Origin: Clostridia bacterium
GTDB taxonomy: Bacteria > Bacillota > Clostridia > Lachnospirales > Lachnospiraceae
Length of the DNA: 64,000 bases
Direction: 5' to 3'
Assembly (NCBI GenBank): GCA_003249225.1
Contig: QKJQ01000015.1
Span: 124,001 to 188,000, forward strand
Part shown: positions 15,271 through 24,158 of the stretch, piece by piece
How the letters are laid out: each line of letters starts with the position of its first letter
Position numbering within the stretch: position 1 is the stretch's first letter
Translations under genes and position numbers: made by a program
Notes under the pieces: model-generated
The model's input: the letters and a program-made list of their open reading frames with translations, nothing else
What the model was told of the DNA's origin: nothing
The model's database searches: none

Positions 15271-17152
15271 CGTCTAGCAATTCATTTACAAATCGCGATA
15301 CTTCCATCTGTTTTCCATATCGTTCTTTTTCTGAGAAGATATAAAGATTATGTTTTGCTCTTGTCATGGCGACATAGAACATGCGTCGTTCTTCCTCCAT
15401 ATCCTCCGGTAAAAGTGATTTATGATGAGGAATAATCCCTTCGTTGGCATCCACAATAATGACCGTATCGTATTCAAGTCCTTTCGAAGCATGAAAGGTC
15501 ATCATGACCAAGCGGTCTTTTCCATCGTCTTTCATCTCATCGAGTTTTTTCTTCAGTTCCTGACCATATGCTTCTATGTGATCGAACCATGCCTCATGCG
15601 TCATGAATTCTCTGGCGCTTTCCATAATTTCATCCGCTGTTTCATAAAGATCTTCCACTTTGATCTTACGGTACTCTGCATACTCTTTCAGATAGGTATC
15701 ATACCCAATTGCTTTACGAATGTATTTTAATGCAGCAAACGGCGTCATCCCCCGAATCATGTGCAGATCATATTCCAGCCGCTCGATTCGGTCCATGACG
15801 TAGGGTTTCTCTTCGTAATACCGACCGATCTGATACAGCTCGATCTCTGCCGTATCAAGACAGTCTCTGGAAATGTACCGGTTCGGTTTGTTGATAATCT
15901 GAAGATAATCCGCTCGTTTTTTACTGCCACAGGCTATCGACAGATAAGCCCGTAACTGCTTTGCGACAAAATGTTCAAAGAGATTTGGCATGGAATCCTT
16001 TAGCAGGAACGGTATATTAAATTCTAAAAACTTTCCTGTCAGGATTCGCGGCTGTGTGTTCGTCCTGTATAAAACTGCAAGATTCGACAAGCTTCCATAT
16101 TCCTTTTGGTGAATGGATACAGCCTGAAGCACCGCAAGATTCTGTAAGGCCTGTGTGTCAAAGGTCTGAACCACAATGCCTGTAGTATCAGAAGAATTGG
16201 TTCGGATCTTTTTATCGAAACGCTTTCCATTGTTACGGATAACTCTGGAAGCTCCGGCGACAATCCCGAGTTTTGAACGGTAATTATAATCAAGCAATAC
16301 TTTTTCTGCCTGTGGATAATCTTTTAAGAACTGGTTCATAAGTTCCGGCCTTGCACCCCGGAACTTGTAAATGCTTTGATCATCATCTCCGACAATAAAG
16401 AGATTGTCCTGCGGTGCAGCTAACATCCTGACGATGGAGTACTGAAGATGATTGGCGTCCTGGAACTCATCAACCAGTATATACTGGTACTTTTGCTGCC
16501 ACATGGCAAGAATATCGGGTCTCTGTACCAGCAGTTCTTCACACATTACGATCATATCGTCAAAATCAATCTTATTGGTTCTGCGAAGCATTCCGTCATA
16601 GCCTTTGTACAGACGTCTGAAATCCTCCGCGGAGCAGGAAAGTGCATAGTAATTTTCGATGGCGATCTTGGTGCTTTTCACCATACTGATTTCTGCGAAT
16701 ACCGAATCCAGAAAGTCTTTTTCATCCTCCAGCTCCAGTTGCAGTTCGTGCACCGCATTCCACATATACTGGAACTTTTCATCTTCTCTGATAATGTTCG
16801 AGGCATTCATCCGATATGCGTATTTTAGAATTTTAAAAAATACAGCATGGAAGGTTCCAAAGTTCACTCCTGTATGGGATGCGTTCACGGGCGGTACTGC
16901 ATTCATTGCCTGAGATAATTTTACAGATCGGGATTCATTCATCTCTCGGATAAAACGTTCTTTCATTTCCGTTGCCGCTGCTTTACTGAATGTTATAACC
17001 AGAATACTTTCCGGCTTGATTTTGTATTCTTCGATCAGCTTTTTGGTTCGCTGTGTTATGACCAGGGTCTTCCCGGAACCTGGTCCTGCCAGCACCAGCA
17101 TAGGCCCTTTGTTATGCTGTATTGCCTTCGTCTGTGACTGATTTAATTCCAA
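15251..17152 (-). CDS. UvrD/PcrA-like superfamily 1 DNA helicase
   Basis: 633 residues, shorter than PcrA/UvrD (about 720-750) and ending soon after motif VI. Motifs: LNQSQTKAI (Q), LAGPGSGKT (Walker A), ILVDEFQDANHLQY (II), VGDDDQSIYKFRGA (III), VMMTFHASKGLEYDTVII (V) and EERRMFYVAMTRAKHNLYI (VI). It should be a 3'-5' helicase of repair or recombination. The missing C-terminal extension makes it distinct from PcrA, so no gene symbol is given. The start is TTG at 17152 with GGAAGG seven bases upstream; no ATG nearby has a ribosome site. The 3' end overlaps the terminator of the converging DUF1292 gene. Confidence 0.85.
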   Translation of the reverse strand: MELNQSQTKAIQHNKGPMLVLAGPGSGKTLVITQRTKKLIEEYKIKPESILVITFSKAAATEMKERFIREMNESRSVKLSQAMNAVPPVNASHTGVNFGTFHAVFFKILKYAYRMNASNIIREDEKFQYMWNAVHELQLELEDEKDFLDSVFAEISMVKSTKIAIENYYALSCSAEDFRRLYKGYDGMLRRTNKIDFDDMIVMCEELLVQRPDILAMWQQKYQYILVDEFQDANHLQYSIVRMLAAPQDNLFIVGDDDQSIYKFRGARPELMNQFLKDYPQAEKVLLDYNYRSKLGIVAGASRVIRNNGKRFDKKIRTNSSDTTGIVVQTFDTQALQNLAVLQAVSIHQKEYGSLSNLAVLYRTNTQPRILTGKFLEFNIPFLLKDSMPNLFEHFVAKQLRAYLSIACGSKKRADYLQIINKPNRYISRDCLDTAEIELYQIGRYYEEKPYVMDRIERLEYDLHMIRGMTPFAALKYIRKAIGYDTYLKEYAEYRKIKVEDLYETADEIMESAREFMTHEAWFDHIEAYGQELKKKLDEMKDDGKDRLVMMTFHASKGLEYDTVIIVDANEGIIPHHKSLLPEDMEEERRMFYVAMTRAKHNLYIFSEKERYGKQMEVSRFVNELLDEKTTRS

Positions 17153-17222
17153 TGTGGTACCTTCCGTGTTCTGCTATTCTTTCATTATCATCCCTGTACG
17201 ATGAATATGTTCTATCTCTGAT

Positions 17223-18698
17223 TTAAACCGTTGCTTTTTGAAGCTTCTCGATACCAATGCGGATTCTTCGAAGGCTTTCTTCTTTTCCTAAGATATTCAT
17301 AATTTCATAGGCTCCGCCCGGTGTCATCTGTTTTCCGGATACCGCAGTACGTACCGGCCACAGAACAATACCGTTCTTGACGTCTTTTTTTGTAACCAGA
17401 TCTTTTAGCAGTGCTTCGATGCCTTCAATGGAATAGTCTTCAAGTGCTTCAAACGCAGGTAGTGCTTCAAGCAGGACTTCCAGTGAATTCTCTGTATTTG
17501 TTTTCATCTTTTTATGTGTGTACATCTCAATATCATAATCCGGCAGTTCTTCAAAAAAGTCGATCAGGGCTGGTATGTCACACAGGGTTTCGATCCTGGT
17601 CTTCACGAGGTCGGCAATCAGTGTAAGATCATAATCCTTTGTCACCGCCTGTTTTACATAAGGAAGTGCGAGCTCAAGGTATGCATCCTCGTCCATTTTC
17701 TTCAGGTACTCACCATTCATCCAGCGGAGCTTATTCATGTCGAATACGGCCGGAGATTTGTTAATGTGAGTGTAATCGAACTCTGCAATCAGTTCTTCCA
17801 TGGAGAGGATCTCCTGGTTCGTTGAAGAACTCCATCCAAGAAGCGCAATAAAATTCACAATTGCTTCGGTAACAAACCCCTGTTCAAGCAGATCTTCAAA
17901 AGAAGAATGACCGCTTCTCTTAGAAAGTTTTTTATGTTCTTCGTTGGTCAGGAGCGGACAGTGAATATAGACTGGTTCTTCCCAGCCAAAGGCCTGGTAA
18001 AGTCTTGTATACTTTGGTGTGGAAGAAAGGTATTCATTTCCACGGACAACGTGTGAGATCTCCATCAGATGATCATCAATAACATTCGCAAAGTTATAGG
18101 TCGGATAACCATCTGTCTTAATCAGGATCATGTCATCAAGTTCTTCATTCTCTACCGTGATCTCACCGTAGATCGCGTCGGTAAACGTCGTTGTACCGGT
18201 CCTTGGAACATTCTGACGGATAACATAGGGCATCTTATTCTTTAGGTTTTCTTCCACTTCTTCTTTGGAAAGGGTAAGACAGTGTTTGTCGTATTTTGTA
18301 ATTACTTTTTCTTCATCATCTTCTTCGCCAACAACACTCTTCAACGTTTCCAGACGCTCTTTGGTACAGAAGCAATAGTAAGCTTCCCCCTTGTCAATGA
18401 GCTTCTTTGCATACTCGAGGTAAATGCCGGTCGCCATTCTTTCACTTTGAACATACGGTCCAAACCCTTTATCCTTATCCGGACCTTCGTCATGAATGAG
18501 TCCTGTACGTGCCATAGTACGGTAAATAATCTCCGTAGCACCTTCCACGAGACGTTCCTGATCCGTATCTTCTATTCGTAAAACAAAGTCTCCGCCAGCG
18601 TGTCTGGCTACTAAGTATTCATACAATGCTGTTCTCAAATTCCCTACATGCATCCTGCCAGTCGGGCTTGGTGCAAATCTTGTTCTAACTTTCTTCAT
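17223..18698 (-). CDS. gltX: glutamyl-tRNA synthetase
   Basis: 491 residues, class I synthetase. The start [20 protein letters not shown] contains the HIGH-type signature HVGN, and KLSKRSGH is the KMSKS loop. The editing-free Glu fold with [24 protein letters not shown] is intact. It charges tRNA-Glu and, in organisms lacking GlnRS, also tRNA-Gln, as substrate for the GatCAB amidotransferase. Which applies cannot be told here. The ATG at 18698 (AAAGGCGG upstream) is preferred over one seven codons earlier. It has a good promoter 40-70 bases upstream and follows no operon partner. Confidence 0.95.
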   Translation of the reverse strand: MKKVRTRFAPSPTGRMHVGNLRTALYEYLVARHAGGDFVLRIEDTDQERLVEGATEIIYRTMARTGLIHDEGPDKDKGFGPYVQSERMATGIYLEYAKKLIDKGEAYYCFCTKERLETLKSVVGEEDDEEKVITKYDKHCLTLSKEEVEENLKNKMPYVIRQNVPRTGTTTFTDAIYGEITVENEELDDMILIKTDGYPTYNFANVIDDHLMEISHVVRGNEYLSSTPKYTRLYQAFGWEEPVYIHCPLLTNEEHKKLSKRSGHSSFEDLLEQGFVTEAIVNFIALLGWSSSTNQEILSMEELIAEFDYTHINKSPAVFDMNKLRWMNGEYLKKMDEDAYLELALPYVKQAVTKDYDLTLIADLVKTRIETLCDIPALIDFFEELPDYDIEMYTHKKMKTNTENSLEVLLEALPAFEALEDYSIEGIEALLKDLVTKKDVKNGIVLWPVRTAVSGKQMTPGGAYEIMNILGKEESLRRIRIGIEKLQKATV

Positions 18699-18735
18699 AT
18701 TAATATGCCGCCTTTCCATAATAATTATTCTTGAA

Positions 18736-18764
18736 ATAATACCTTATCCTGTGCGCTCTGTCAA
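18736..18764 (-). promoter_or_regulatory. gltX promoter
   Basis: TTGACA (18764-18759), a 17-base spacer and TATTAT (18741-18736) on the minus strand. Confidence 0.75.
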
Positions 18765-18954
18765 TCTTTGGTCGATCTGCAGTCATTCCTTGACCAAACA
18801 TTGTCAGGAATCATACTTGTCACTTATTCTTCCGGGCAGAACTCAACCTTTACGATTCATGGCATGATCAGGTATAAGATTATTTATTTTATTCTTTCCT
18901 TTGATGTGGGTGCAGGATTACAGCACCAGAAATTATTATACCTGTAAATCTTAC

Positions 18955-18984
18955 TTGACACAATCCTTTTTGTTAAACTATGAT
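18955..18984 (+). promoter_or_regulatory. promoter upstream of the nitroreductase gene
   Basis: TTGACA (18955-18960), an 18-base spacer and TATGAT (18979-18984). The untranslated leader would be about 200 bases. No riboswitch fold was recognised in it. Confidence 0.6.
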
Positions 18985-19189
18985 ATATTATGATGTGAGT
19001 ACCAAATGACAAATTGTTGCAGCCCTGTGTTTGTTTGATAAAGCCTAATGACTCATTGCTTCTTTATATTATATATGGCAGCAAACTGCGCATGCTGAGA
19101 TTTGACATAAATAATAAACATCAGATTAGTAAGGTAAAACAATAACATGGACAGCTACTGCACAATGTCAGACTGAGAATGGAGGCAGA

Positions 19190-19714
19190 ATGAACGAAAC
19201 AATTACAAATATGATGGAACGACGCAGTATACGTAAATTCAAAGGTGAACCAGTGAGAGATGAGGATCTGAAGCAGATACTGACCGCCGGTACTTATGCA
19301 CCGACCGGAATGAACAAACAGGCTCCCCTGATTGTCGTGATAAAAGATAAGACCCTGATCTGGCGCCTTGAAAAGATGAACAGCCTTGTCATGGGCAACG
19401 AAGGCGGCAGTCCTTTCTACGGAGCCCCGACTCTGCTGATCGTATTCTCGGATACATCTGCCAGCACTCATGTAGAAGACGGAAGTCTTGTCATTGGGAA
19501 CATGCTGAACGCCGCACATTCACTTGGCGTTGGTTCCTGCTGGATTCACCGTGCAAAGGAGATGTTCCAGTCACCGGAGGGAAAAGCGCTCATGAAAGAA
19601 TGGGGTATTGATGATCGCTACGTCGGAGTTGGCAATGTGATTCTTGGCTATCCAAATGGTCCAAGCCCGGATGCAAAACCCAGAAAAGAGAACTATGTGA
19701 TCACCATAGAGTAG
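19190..19714 (+). CDS. nitroreductase family protein
   Basis: 174 residues. It starts with MMERRSIRKFKGEPVRDEDL, the FMN-binding RRSxRxF motif, then APTGMNKQAP, and the C-terminal GVGNVILGYPNGPSPDAKPRK. These are hallmarks of the short NfsA/NfnB-type flavoproteins, which use NAD(P)H to reduce nitro compounds, quinones or flavins in the cytoplasm. The substrate cannot be inferred. GGAGGCAG precedes the ATG. It stands alone, between its own promoter and a strong terminator. Confidence 0.85.
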   Translation: MNETITNMMERRSIRKFKGEPVRDEDLKQILTAGTYAPTGMNKQAPLIVVIKDKTLIWRLEKMNSLVMGNEGGSPFYGAPTLLIVFSDTSASTHVEDGSLVIGNMLNAAHSLGVGSCWIHRAKEMFQSPEGKALMKEWGIDDRYVGVGNVILGYPNGPSPDAKPRKENYVITIE

Positions 19715-19747
19715 TTATTGTGAAATAACAACTCTTTGTAAGATGCC

Positions 19748-19805
19748 GAATAAAAACCGTTGTAAGCCAGCTGATTTTTCAGCTATCTTGCAACGGTTTT
19801 TATTC
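19748..19805. terminator. bidirectional terminator between nitroreductase and YheO-like regulator
   Basis: GAATAAAAACCGTTG / CAACGGTTTTTATTC perfect stem with an inner AGCTGA/TCAGCT hairpin. A/T runs on both flanks serve both convergent genes. Confidence 0.9.
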
Positions 19806-19839
19806 ACTATTCGACTTATGATTCCTCTGCTTTTTATCA

Positions 19840-20544
19840 CTATTCTTCAAAATCACTCAGGTACCTGTAAACGGAGGCATCCGAACAGTGCAGTATTTTT
19901 GCAATTTCTTTCACCGAGTCTTTAACCAGAAACACTCCTCTGTCAGCAAGAAGCCTTACGACCTCACGTCTGTCTTTTTGTTTCAGAACTTTATCTGAGA
20001 GATTATTTCTCTCTTTATACTCATAAACCACCTTATGTATTATATTACTCATAACAGACTGAATGTCCATCATGTCCTCCAGCGATTCTTTTCTTTCACT
20101 TGCCCCTTCTGTGTTTTGAACAAATGGCTGAAGCATGTGGTCTTTTTTTGTCGTTTCAAGAAAATCAAACATACGCAAGGCGCCTGTATCAAAAAATCCA
20201 CTGTTCCGGTTCTCGACAGTATCAAAATTAATCGACAAAACACCGATGAGCTTATCATCTTTTGTAATAAAATAGAACGATGATATAACAAGATGTCCAG
20301 AACGAGTATAGGTCTTAACATTCGTAAGATATTTTGTTTTCTCCCATATTTTAGATTTTTCAACGTGTTTTGCATAATCAGTCAGTGGATCATCAACCTT
20401 TTTCCCGCTGATATATCCATTCATAACAGCATACAGTTTTCTGGCAGACATATCCTGTAATACGATTTCATAAGCTGATCCAAAAACCTGGCCAAGAAAA
20501 TTCATAAAATTTACGTAATTATTTAATATTTCATTTTCAACCAT
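19840..20544 (-). CDS. YheO/DauR-type transcriptional regulator (PAS-like plus HTH)
   Basis: 234 residues. The N-terminal half (about 10-125: FGSAYEIVLQDMS, then YISGKKVDDPLTDY and SSFYFITKDDKLIGVLSINFD) is the PAS-like YheO domain. The C-terminus (VVRLLADRGVFLVKDSVKEI, then AKILHCSDASVYRYLS) is the DauR-type helix-turn-helix. Family members include the D-arginine regulator DauR; most have no known ligand. The gene is 35 bases downstream of the CsoR-family gene on the same strand, so the two regulators may be cotranscribed. The ribosome site is unusually weak, AGGCAG. Confidence 0.8.
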   Translation of the reverse strand: MVENEILNNYVNFMNFLGQVFGSAYEIVLQDMSARKLYAVMNGYISGKKVDDPLTDYAKHVEKSKIWEKTKYLTNVKTYTRSGHLVISSFYFITKDDKLIGVLSINFDTVENRNSGFFDTGALRMFDFLETTKKDHMLQPFVQNTEGASERKESLEDMMDIQSVMSNIIHKVVYEYKERNNLSDKVLKQKDRREVVRLLADRGVFLVKDSVKEIAKILHCSDASVYRYLSDFEE

Positions 20545-20579
20545 ACTGCCTCCAAATAAGTTATTTTATTCCCATCCGC

Positions 20580-20951
20580 TTATTTAACGAACTTGTCCAT
20601 AGCATCAAGTAAGGAATCCATTTCACTGGTATCACCATTTTCTATGCTTTTGAAAACACAATGATTCATGTGATCGATCAGTAGGAGCTTTCCTACATTG
20701 TTCAAAGCAGACTTGACTGCTGCAATCTGTATCAGAATCTCGGTACAATCCCGGCCTTCTTCCACCATCTTTTTCACAGCTTCCATATGCCCGATCAGTC
20801 TTGACATTCTGTTGATGATCTTCTTACTGTCTGAATGAATCAGTTCATGTACTTCTTCATGCGTATGACCATACTTATTTGTTTGGTTTTTCGTTGTTTC
20901 TGTCTTTTGCTTTGCTATTCTGTTTTCTGTATTCTCATTTATATCAGACAT
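20580..20951 (-). CDS. CsoR/FrmR-family metal- or sulfur-sensing repressor
   Basis: 123 residues: a 40-residue basic/polar N-terminal extension, then the all-helical DUF156 fold (RMSRLIGHMEAVKKMVEEGR, then DCTEILIQIAAVKSALNNVG). The sensing residues are visible as Cys in RDC and His-x3-Cys in DHMNHC. That Cys-His-Cys triad fits Cu(I) CsoR or a related sensor. The copper exporter expected for CsoR is not adjacent, so the effector is uncertain (copper, persulfide or formaldehyde). The ATG at 20951 follows GAGGGGAG. A TACCT-N11-AGGTA repeat lies in the leader. A short promoter-terminator unit lies just upstream. Confidence 0.85.
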   Translation of the reverse strand: MSDINENTENRIAKQKTETTKNQTNKYGHTHEEVHELIHSDSKKIINRMSRLIGHMEAVKKMVEEGRDCTEILIQIAAVKSALNNVGKLLLIDHMNHCVFKSIENGDTSEMDSLLDAMDKFVK

Positions 20952-21005
20952 GCCAACAGCTCCCCTCTGCAGATTACTCCGCATTTTCCATAAAATATCT
21001 GCGCA

Positions 21006-21026
21006 TACCTATATCCTTTGCAGGTA
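21006..21026. promoter_or_regulatory. TACCT-N11-AGGTA inverted repeat, possible autoregulatory operator
   Basis: It lies 55 bases upstream of the CsoR-family start. CsoR-type operators have TACC/GGTA half-sites with a short spacer. The spacer here is AT-rich, not G/C-rich, so the match is partial. Confidence 0.3.
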
Positions 21027-21116
21027 CTTTTATGTATTGACGCATTGATTTACATAGCGGAACGATTGGTTTGCACACCTTCACAGCAACATGTTGAAAA
21101 ATGATTCATTTCTCAC

Positions 21117-21156
21117 AAAAAAGATAAATTCACCTGTTTAATGAGATGAATTTATC
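21117..21156 (-). terminator. rho-independent terminator upstream of the CsoR-family gene
   Basis: GATAAATTCA / TGAATTTATC perfect 10-bp stem with a 14-base loop, followed on the minus strand by TTTTTT. It ends the short unit starting near 21250. Confidence 0.75.
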
Positions 21157-21251
21157 CACTATATGCTATTTAAAGCCTTCTTTGTTTCTGAATGTTATTC
21201 AGCGACAACGAAAAAACTATGCAAAAATTGCGATGCATCAGAAATATTCAC
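21117..21251 (-). ncRNA. predicted short transcript (leader or small RNA) ahead of the CsoR-family gene
   Basis: A complete-looking unit: promoter at 21258-21286, expected 5' end near 21250, terminator at 21117-21156, about 135 bases in all. It contains one mini-ORF (ATG at 21238, 22 codons, starts MHRNFCIVF) whose AAAAGGTGA ribosome site is about 9 bases upstream. It could be an attenuated leader of the CsoR-family gene, a small RNA or a tiny peptide gene. No known RNA family was recognised. Confidence 0.4.
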
Positions 21252-21257
21252 CTTTTT

Positions 21258-21286
21258 AGGATAAACAAATCTATTGCTTTTGTCAA
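21258..21286 (-). promoter_or_regulatory. promoter of the short unit upstream of the CsoR-family gene
   Basis: TTGACA (21286-21281), exactly 17 bases, TATCCT (21263-21258) on the minus strand. Confidence 0.65.
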
Positions 21287-21326
21287 CTTTTTTGCTTATT
21301 TTGGGTTTACATAGATGGAAATATGC

Positions 21327-21485
21327 TTAGCAGCCGGATATATTCTTCAAATTATTCTTATATTTTCTGCGTAATTCCATGACCTCAAAGAACTTCAGAT
21401 TGCAAAAGTTTCCATTGGCATTATTTTCTATACAACTGCTTCCGCTTTCAAGTACTTCGAACATTAGACTGATGATATTTAACAA
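21327..21485 (-). CDS. possible small protein of 52 residues (unknown)
   Basis: TTG start at 21485 with a textbook AGGAGG (21498-21493) seven bases upstream. The product has cysteines at 18, 28 and 52 and a basic amphipathic stretch (KFFEVMELRRKYKNN). It begins five bases after the T-run of the GH31 terminator. An extended -10 (TGATATAGT, minus strand, 21548-21540) would start transcription inside that hairpin, giving this frame its own message. No homologue was recognised. The perfect ribosome site is the main argument for coding; the length is short and the promoter is inferred. Confidence 0.4.
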   Translation of the reverse strand: MLNIISLMFEVLESGSSCIENNANGNFCNLKFFEVMELRRKYKNNLKNISGC

Positions 21486-21501
21486 TTATTTTCCTCCTGC
21501 A

Positions 21502-21541
21502 GAAAAAAGTAAGAAGTTCCTCTGGCAGAAGAACTTCCTAC
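21502..21541 (-). terminator. GH31 gene terminator
   Basis: GTAGGAAGTTC / GAACTTCTTAC (one G-T pair), then TTTTTT on the minus strand, 65 bases after the GH31 stop. Confidence 0.85.
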
Positions 21542-21606
21542 TATATCACCACTATTCTTTTTCTTATACATTACTTTTCATAATAAAAACCATGAACTTA
21601 TTGGAT

Positions 21607-23961
21607 TCACGAAAACTTTACTATTATTGTTTTAGTGTCAACCACTTTTAAGATTGTGTCTCTTCCGTCTGTAAAGACCTCAGCATTCTGAACAGAAAGG
21701 ACATCTGCAACATTTACAAGACGGATGGTACAGCTCTTACCCTCTGTCTCAATTACAAGTTCATTGCCCGTTCTCTTCGCAGCTACCTTGATACCAATTT
21801 CATTTTTATCATTGTATATTGTAGCCTGTGCAGTTTCTTCACCGATTGAGAACATCTGTAATTCTGTCTGATTTGAATAGTCATACACGGCGTCAGTATC
21901 AACGGCTCCTTTGGCAATGATGCTTGCTGCGCGGGCAAAGAGTGGAATGCTCAGATATCCGTGCTTTTCTTCATACCATTTTCCACCCTGGTATTCTTCT
22001 CTTGTAAAATAATTGGTCCAAACACCATCTGGCAGATAAAAACGTCCCAATCCTTCTTCATTCAGAACCGGCGCAACTAAAAGGGCATCACCCAGCATAT
22101 ATTGCTTATCAAGGTATGCGCAGTTAAGATCTTTTGTGAATTCAAGTATCATGCTGCGCATCATTGGGATACCAGTTTTTGAAGCAACGATGGCATTTGC
22201 ATAGAGATATGGCATGAGGGAAGCCTTTAATTTTGTAAAGAAGCGCACTACATCAACCGATTCTTCATCATAAGCCCATGGTACACGGTAGGAAGTACTG
22301 CCATGCAATCTTGAATGGGAGCTGAGAAGACCAAAGGCTGCCCATCTCTTATAAACATCCGGGGTAGAAGTACTCTCAAAACCGCCGATATCGTGGCTCC
22401 AGTAACCAAAACCTGACATCGTCAAGGATAGTCCACCGCGGAGACTTTCTTCCATAGATTCATAATCGGACCAGCAGTCACCACCCCAGTGTACCGGATA
22501 CTTCTGACCACCGACCGTAGCAGAACGTGCAAAGAGAACAGCTTCTCCCTTGCCGCGCTTTCTCTCAAGCAATTCATATACGGTCTTATTATACAGCTGC
22601 GTATAATAGTTATGCATTTTCTTTGGATCCGATCCGTCAAAATATACGCAGTCTGTCGGGATTCTCTCACCAAAGTCTGTCTTAAAGCAATCAACACCCA
22701 TATCCAGCAGAACTTCCAGCTTGGAAGCGAACCAGTCGCAGGCTTTAGGATTTGTAAAGTCGACCAGTGCCATTCCTGCCTGCCACATATCCCATTGCCA
22801 TACATCGCCATTGGCACGCATAACAAAGTATCCGTTCTCCATACCCTCTTCGAACAGACAGGATTCCTGGGCAATGTAACTGTTGATCCAAACACAGATC
22901 TTAACACCTTTATCTTTCAATCTCTTTAACATACCAACCGGATCCGGAAATATTCTGGAATCCCATTGGAAGTCAGACCAGTGAAATTCTTTCATCCAGC
23001 AGCAGTCAAAGTGAAATACCTTTAAAGGAATGTCTCTGCGGAACATTTCATCCACAAAATAAGTGACCGTCTCTTCATCATAGTTCGTTGTGAAGGATGT
23101 AGAAAGCCAAAGTCCAAAGGTCCAGGGTGCCGGCAGAGATGGTTTCCCCGTCAGGTCCGTATAACGCATCAGTACTTCTTTCATGGAAGGACCGTTAATC
23201 AAAAAGTAATCGAGGTTTTGACCTTCCACACTGAACTCAACTTTTGTTACCATTTCAGTCGCGATTTCGAAATCAACCTGTTCCGGGTGGTTAACAAACA
23301 CTCCATACCCCTTGTTCGACACATAGAAAGGTATATTCTTATAGGATTGCTCGGTGGAAGTTCCGCCGTCATTATTCCAGATCTCAACACTCTGACCATT
23401 TCTGACAAATGGACTGAACCGCTCACCAAGACCATAGATCAGTTCTCCGACAGAAAGCCCAAGCTGTTCCCGCATATAGGTTCCGTGTTCCTGATCATTA
23501 TCGTAAAAATGTCCTTTCCAGTCTGTTTTCATATAAGCCAGATCTCTTCCGGCACTTTTCGTAAGTTTCTCTTCACCCCGGTAATAGGTCATAGACCATG
23601 GTTTCTTATTTATGACTAATCGTAAGGCGCCGCTTGTGATCACGATTTCTTTTTCATCTTCCATTGCCTGCAGTGGTACAGAAGCAAGAGGTGTGCTTCC
23701 ATCTGTATACAATTCAAATTCCGGTGTCTTCTTCCTTGTTCCTGCATAATGACAGGTCTGAATCCGGATAACCTCCGGCATTGGTGCTGTTATGGTAACC
23801 GTCAGATTTACCCCTTCTAAGGTTGCACCTTTATTAGAAATCTGAGCCGTCGGTGCACAGATCTTAACACAATCAGAGGTAATCTTTGTGTAATAGGCCT
23901 CTGATGGTGAAAAGCAGGCACCTCTTTCTTTCTGTAACCAACAACCGTTACTAAATTTCAT
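21607..23961 (-). CDS. GH31 alpha-xylosidase (YicI-like)
   Basis: 784 residues. Catalytic features match YicI: nucleophile Asp in CFKTDFGERIPTDCVY, acid/base Asp in WGGDCWSDYESMEESLRGGL, plus FGYWSHDIGGFE and HFDCCWMKEFHWSDFQWD. YicI-type enzymes cleave terminal alpha-1,6-xylose from isoprimeverose-type xyloglucan oligosaccharides. There is no signal peptide, so it acts in the cytoplasm on imported sugars. The ATG at 23961 has GGAAAGGGG upstream; longer frames lack one. It lies after the ABC operon terminator and therefore probably has its own promoter, near a CGTAAA box at 24025-24042 and a 9-bp hairpin in the leader. alpha-Glucosidase activity is an alternative but the KTDFGERIPTD loop favours xylosidase. 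Confidence 0.9.
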   Translation of the reverse strand: MKFSNGCWLQKERGACFSPSEAYYTKITSDCVKICAPTAQISNKGATLEGVNLTVTITAPMPEVIRIQTCHYAGTRKKTPEFELYTDGSTPLASVPLQAMEDEKEIVITSGALRLVINKKPWSMTYYRGEEKLTKSAGRDLAYMKTDWKGHFYDNDQEHGTYMREQLGLSVGELIYGLGERFSPFVRNGQSVEIWNNDGGTSTEQSYKNIPFYVSNKGYGVFVNHPEQVDFEIATEMVTKVEFSVEGQNLDYFLINGPSMKEVLMRYTDLTGKPSLPAPWTFGLWLSTSFTTNYDEETVTYFVDEMFRRDIPLKVFHFDCCWMKEFHWSDFQWDSRIFPDPVGMLKRLKDKGVKICVWINSYIAQESCLFEEGMENGYFVMRANGDVWQWDMWQAGMALVDFTNPKACDWFASKLEVLLDMGVDCFKTDFGERIPTDCVYFDGSDPKKMHNYYTQLYNKTVYELLERKRGKGEAVLFARSATVGGQKYPVHWGGDCWSDYESMEESLRGGLSLTMSGFGYWSHDIGGFESTSTPDVYKRWAAFGLLSSHSRLHGSTSYRVPWAYDEESVDVVRFFTKLKASLMPYLYANAIVASKTGIPMMRSMILEFTKDLNCAYLDKQYMLGDALLVAPVLNEEGLGRFYLPDGVWTNYFTREEYQGGKWYEEKHGYLSIPLFARAASIIAKGAVDTDAVYDYSNQTELQMFSIGEETAQATIYNDKNEIGIKVAAKRTGNELVIETEGKSCTIRLVNVADVLSVQNAEVFTDGRDTILKVVDTKTIIVKFS

Positions 23962-23980
23962 ATCTGCCCCTTTCCTGCAG

Positions 23981-24002
23981 ATGAATGTTAATAAACATTC
24001 AT
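23981..24002 (-). promoter_or_regulatory. perfect 9-bp hairpin in the GH31 leader
   Basis: ATGAATGTT-AATA-AACATTCAT, 20 bases upstream of the GH31 start codon. No T-run follows. Either an operator or an mRNA structure controlling ribosome access. Confidence 0.4.
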
Positions 24003-24024
24003 TTTGCATATAACGAGAAAATTG

Positions 24025-24042
24025 TATTTTACGCTTTACACT
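24025..24042 (-). promoter_or_regulatory. CGTAAA box upstream of GH31
   Basis: GTGTAAAGCGTAAAATAC on the minus strand. It contains two overlapping GTAAA units and matches boxes before araA, the ABC operon and GH95. A clean -35/-10 was not found. Confidence 0.35.
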
Positions 24043-24084
24043 TGAAGATAATTCTCCTTCAATCTCATGATAAACTATTGCAGT

Positions 24085-24114
24085 AAAAAGGGCCACTCGA
24101 AAGAGCAGCCCTTT
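24085..24114 (-). terminator. terminator of the ABC operon
   Basis: AAAGGGC / GCCCTTT with inner CTC-GAAA-GAG, followed by TTTTT on the minus strand; 45 bases after the solute-binding gene stop. Confidence 0.8.
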
Positions 24115-24158
24115 CCACTATAGACACACATATAACGAATAGGAGAATTTTCTTTTAA

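Noticed and set aside
21379..21651. 90-codon plus-strand frame between csoR-family and GH31 genes
   Set aside because: No ribosome site; it overlaps the GH31 end and the minus-strand terminator.
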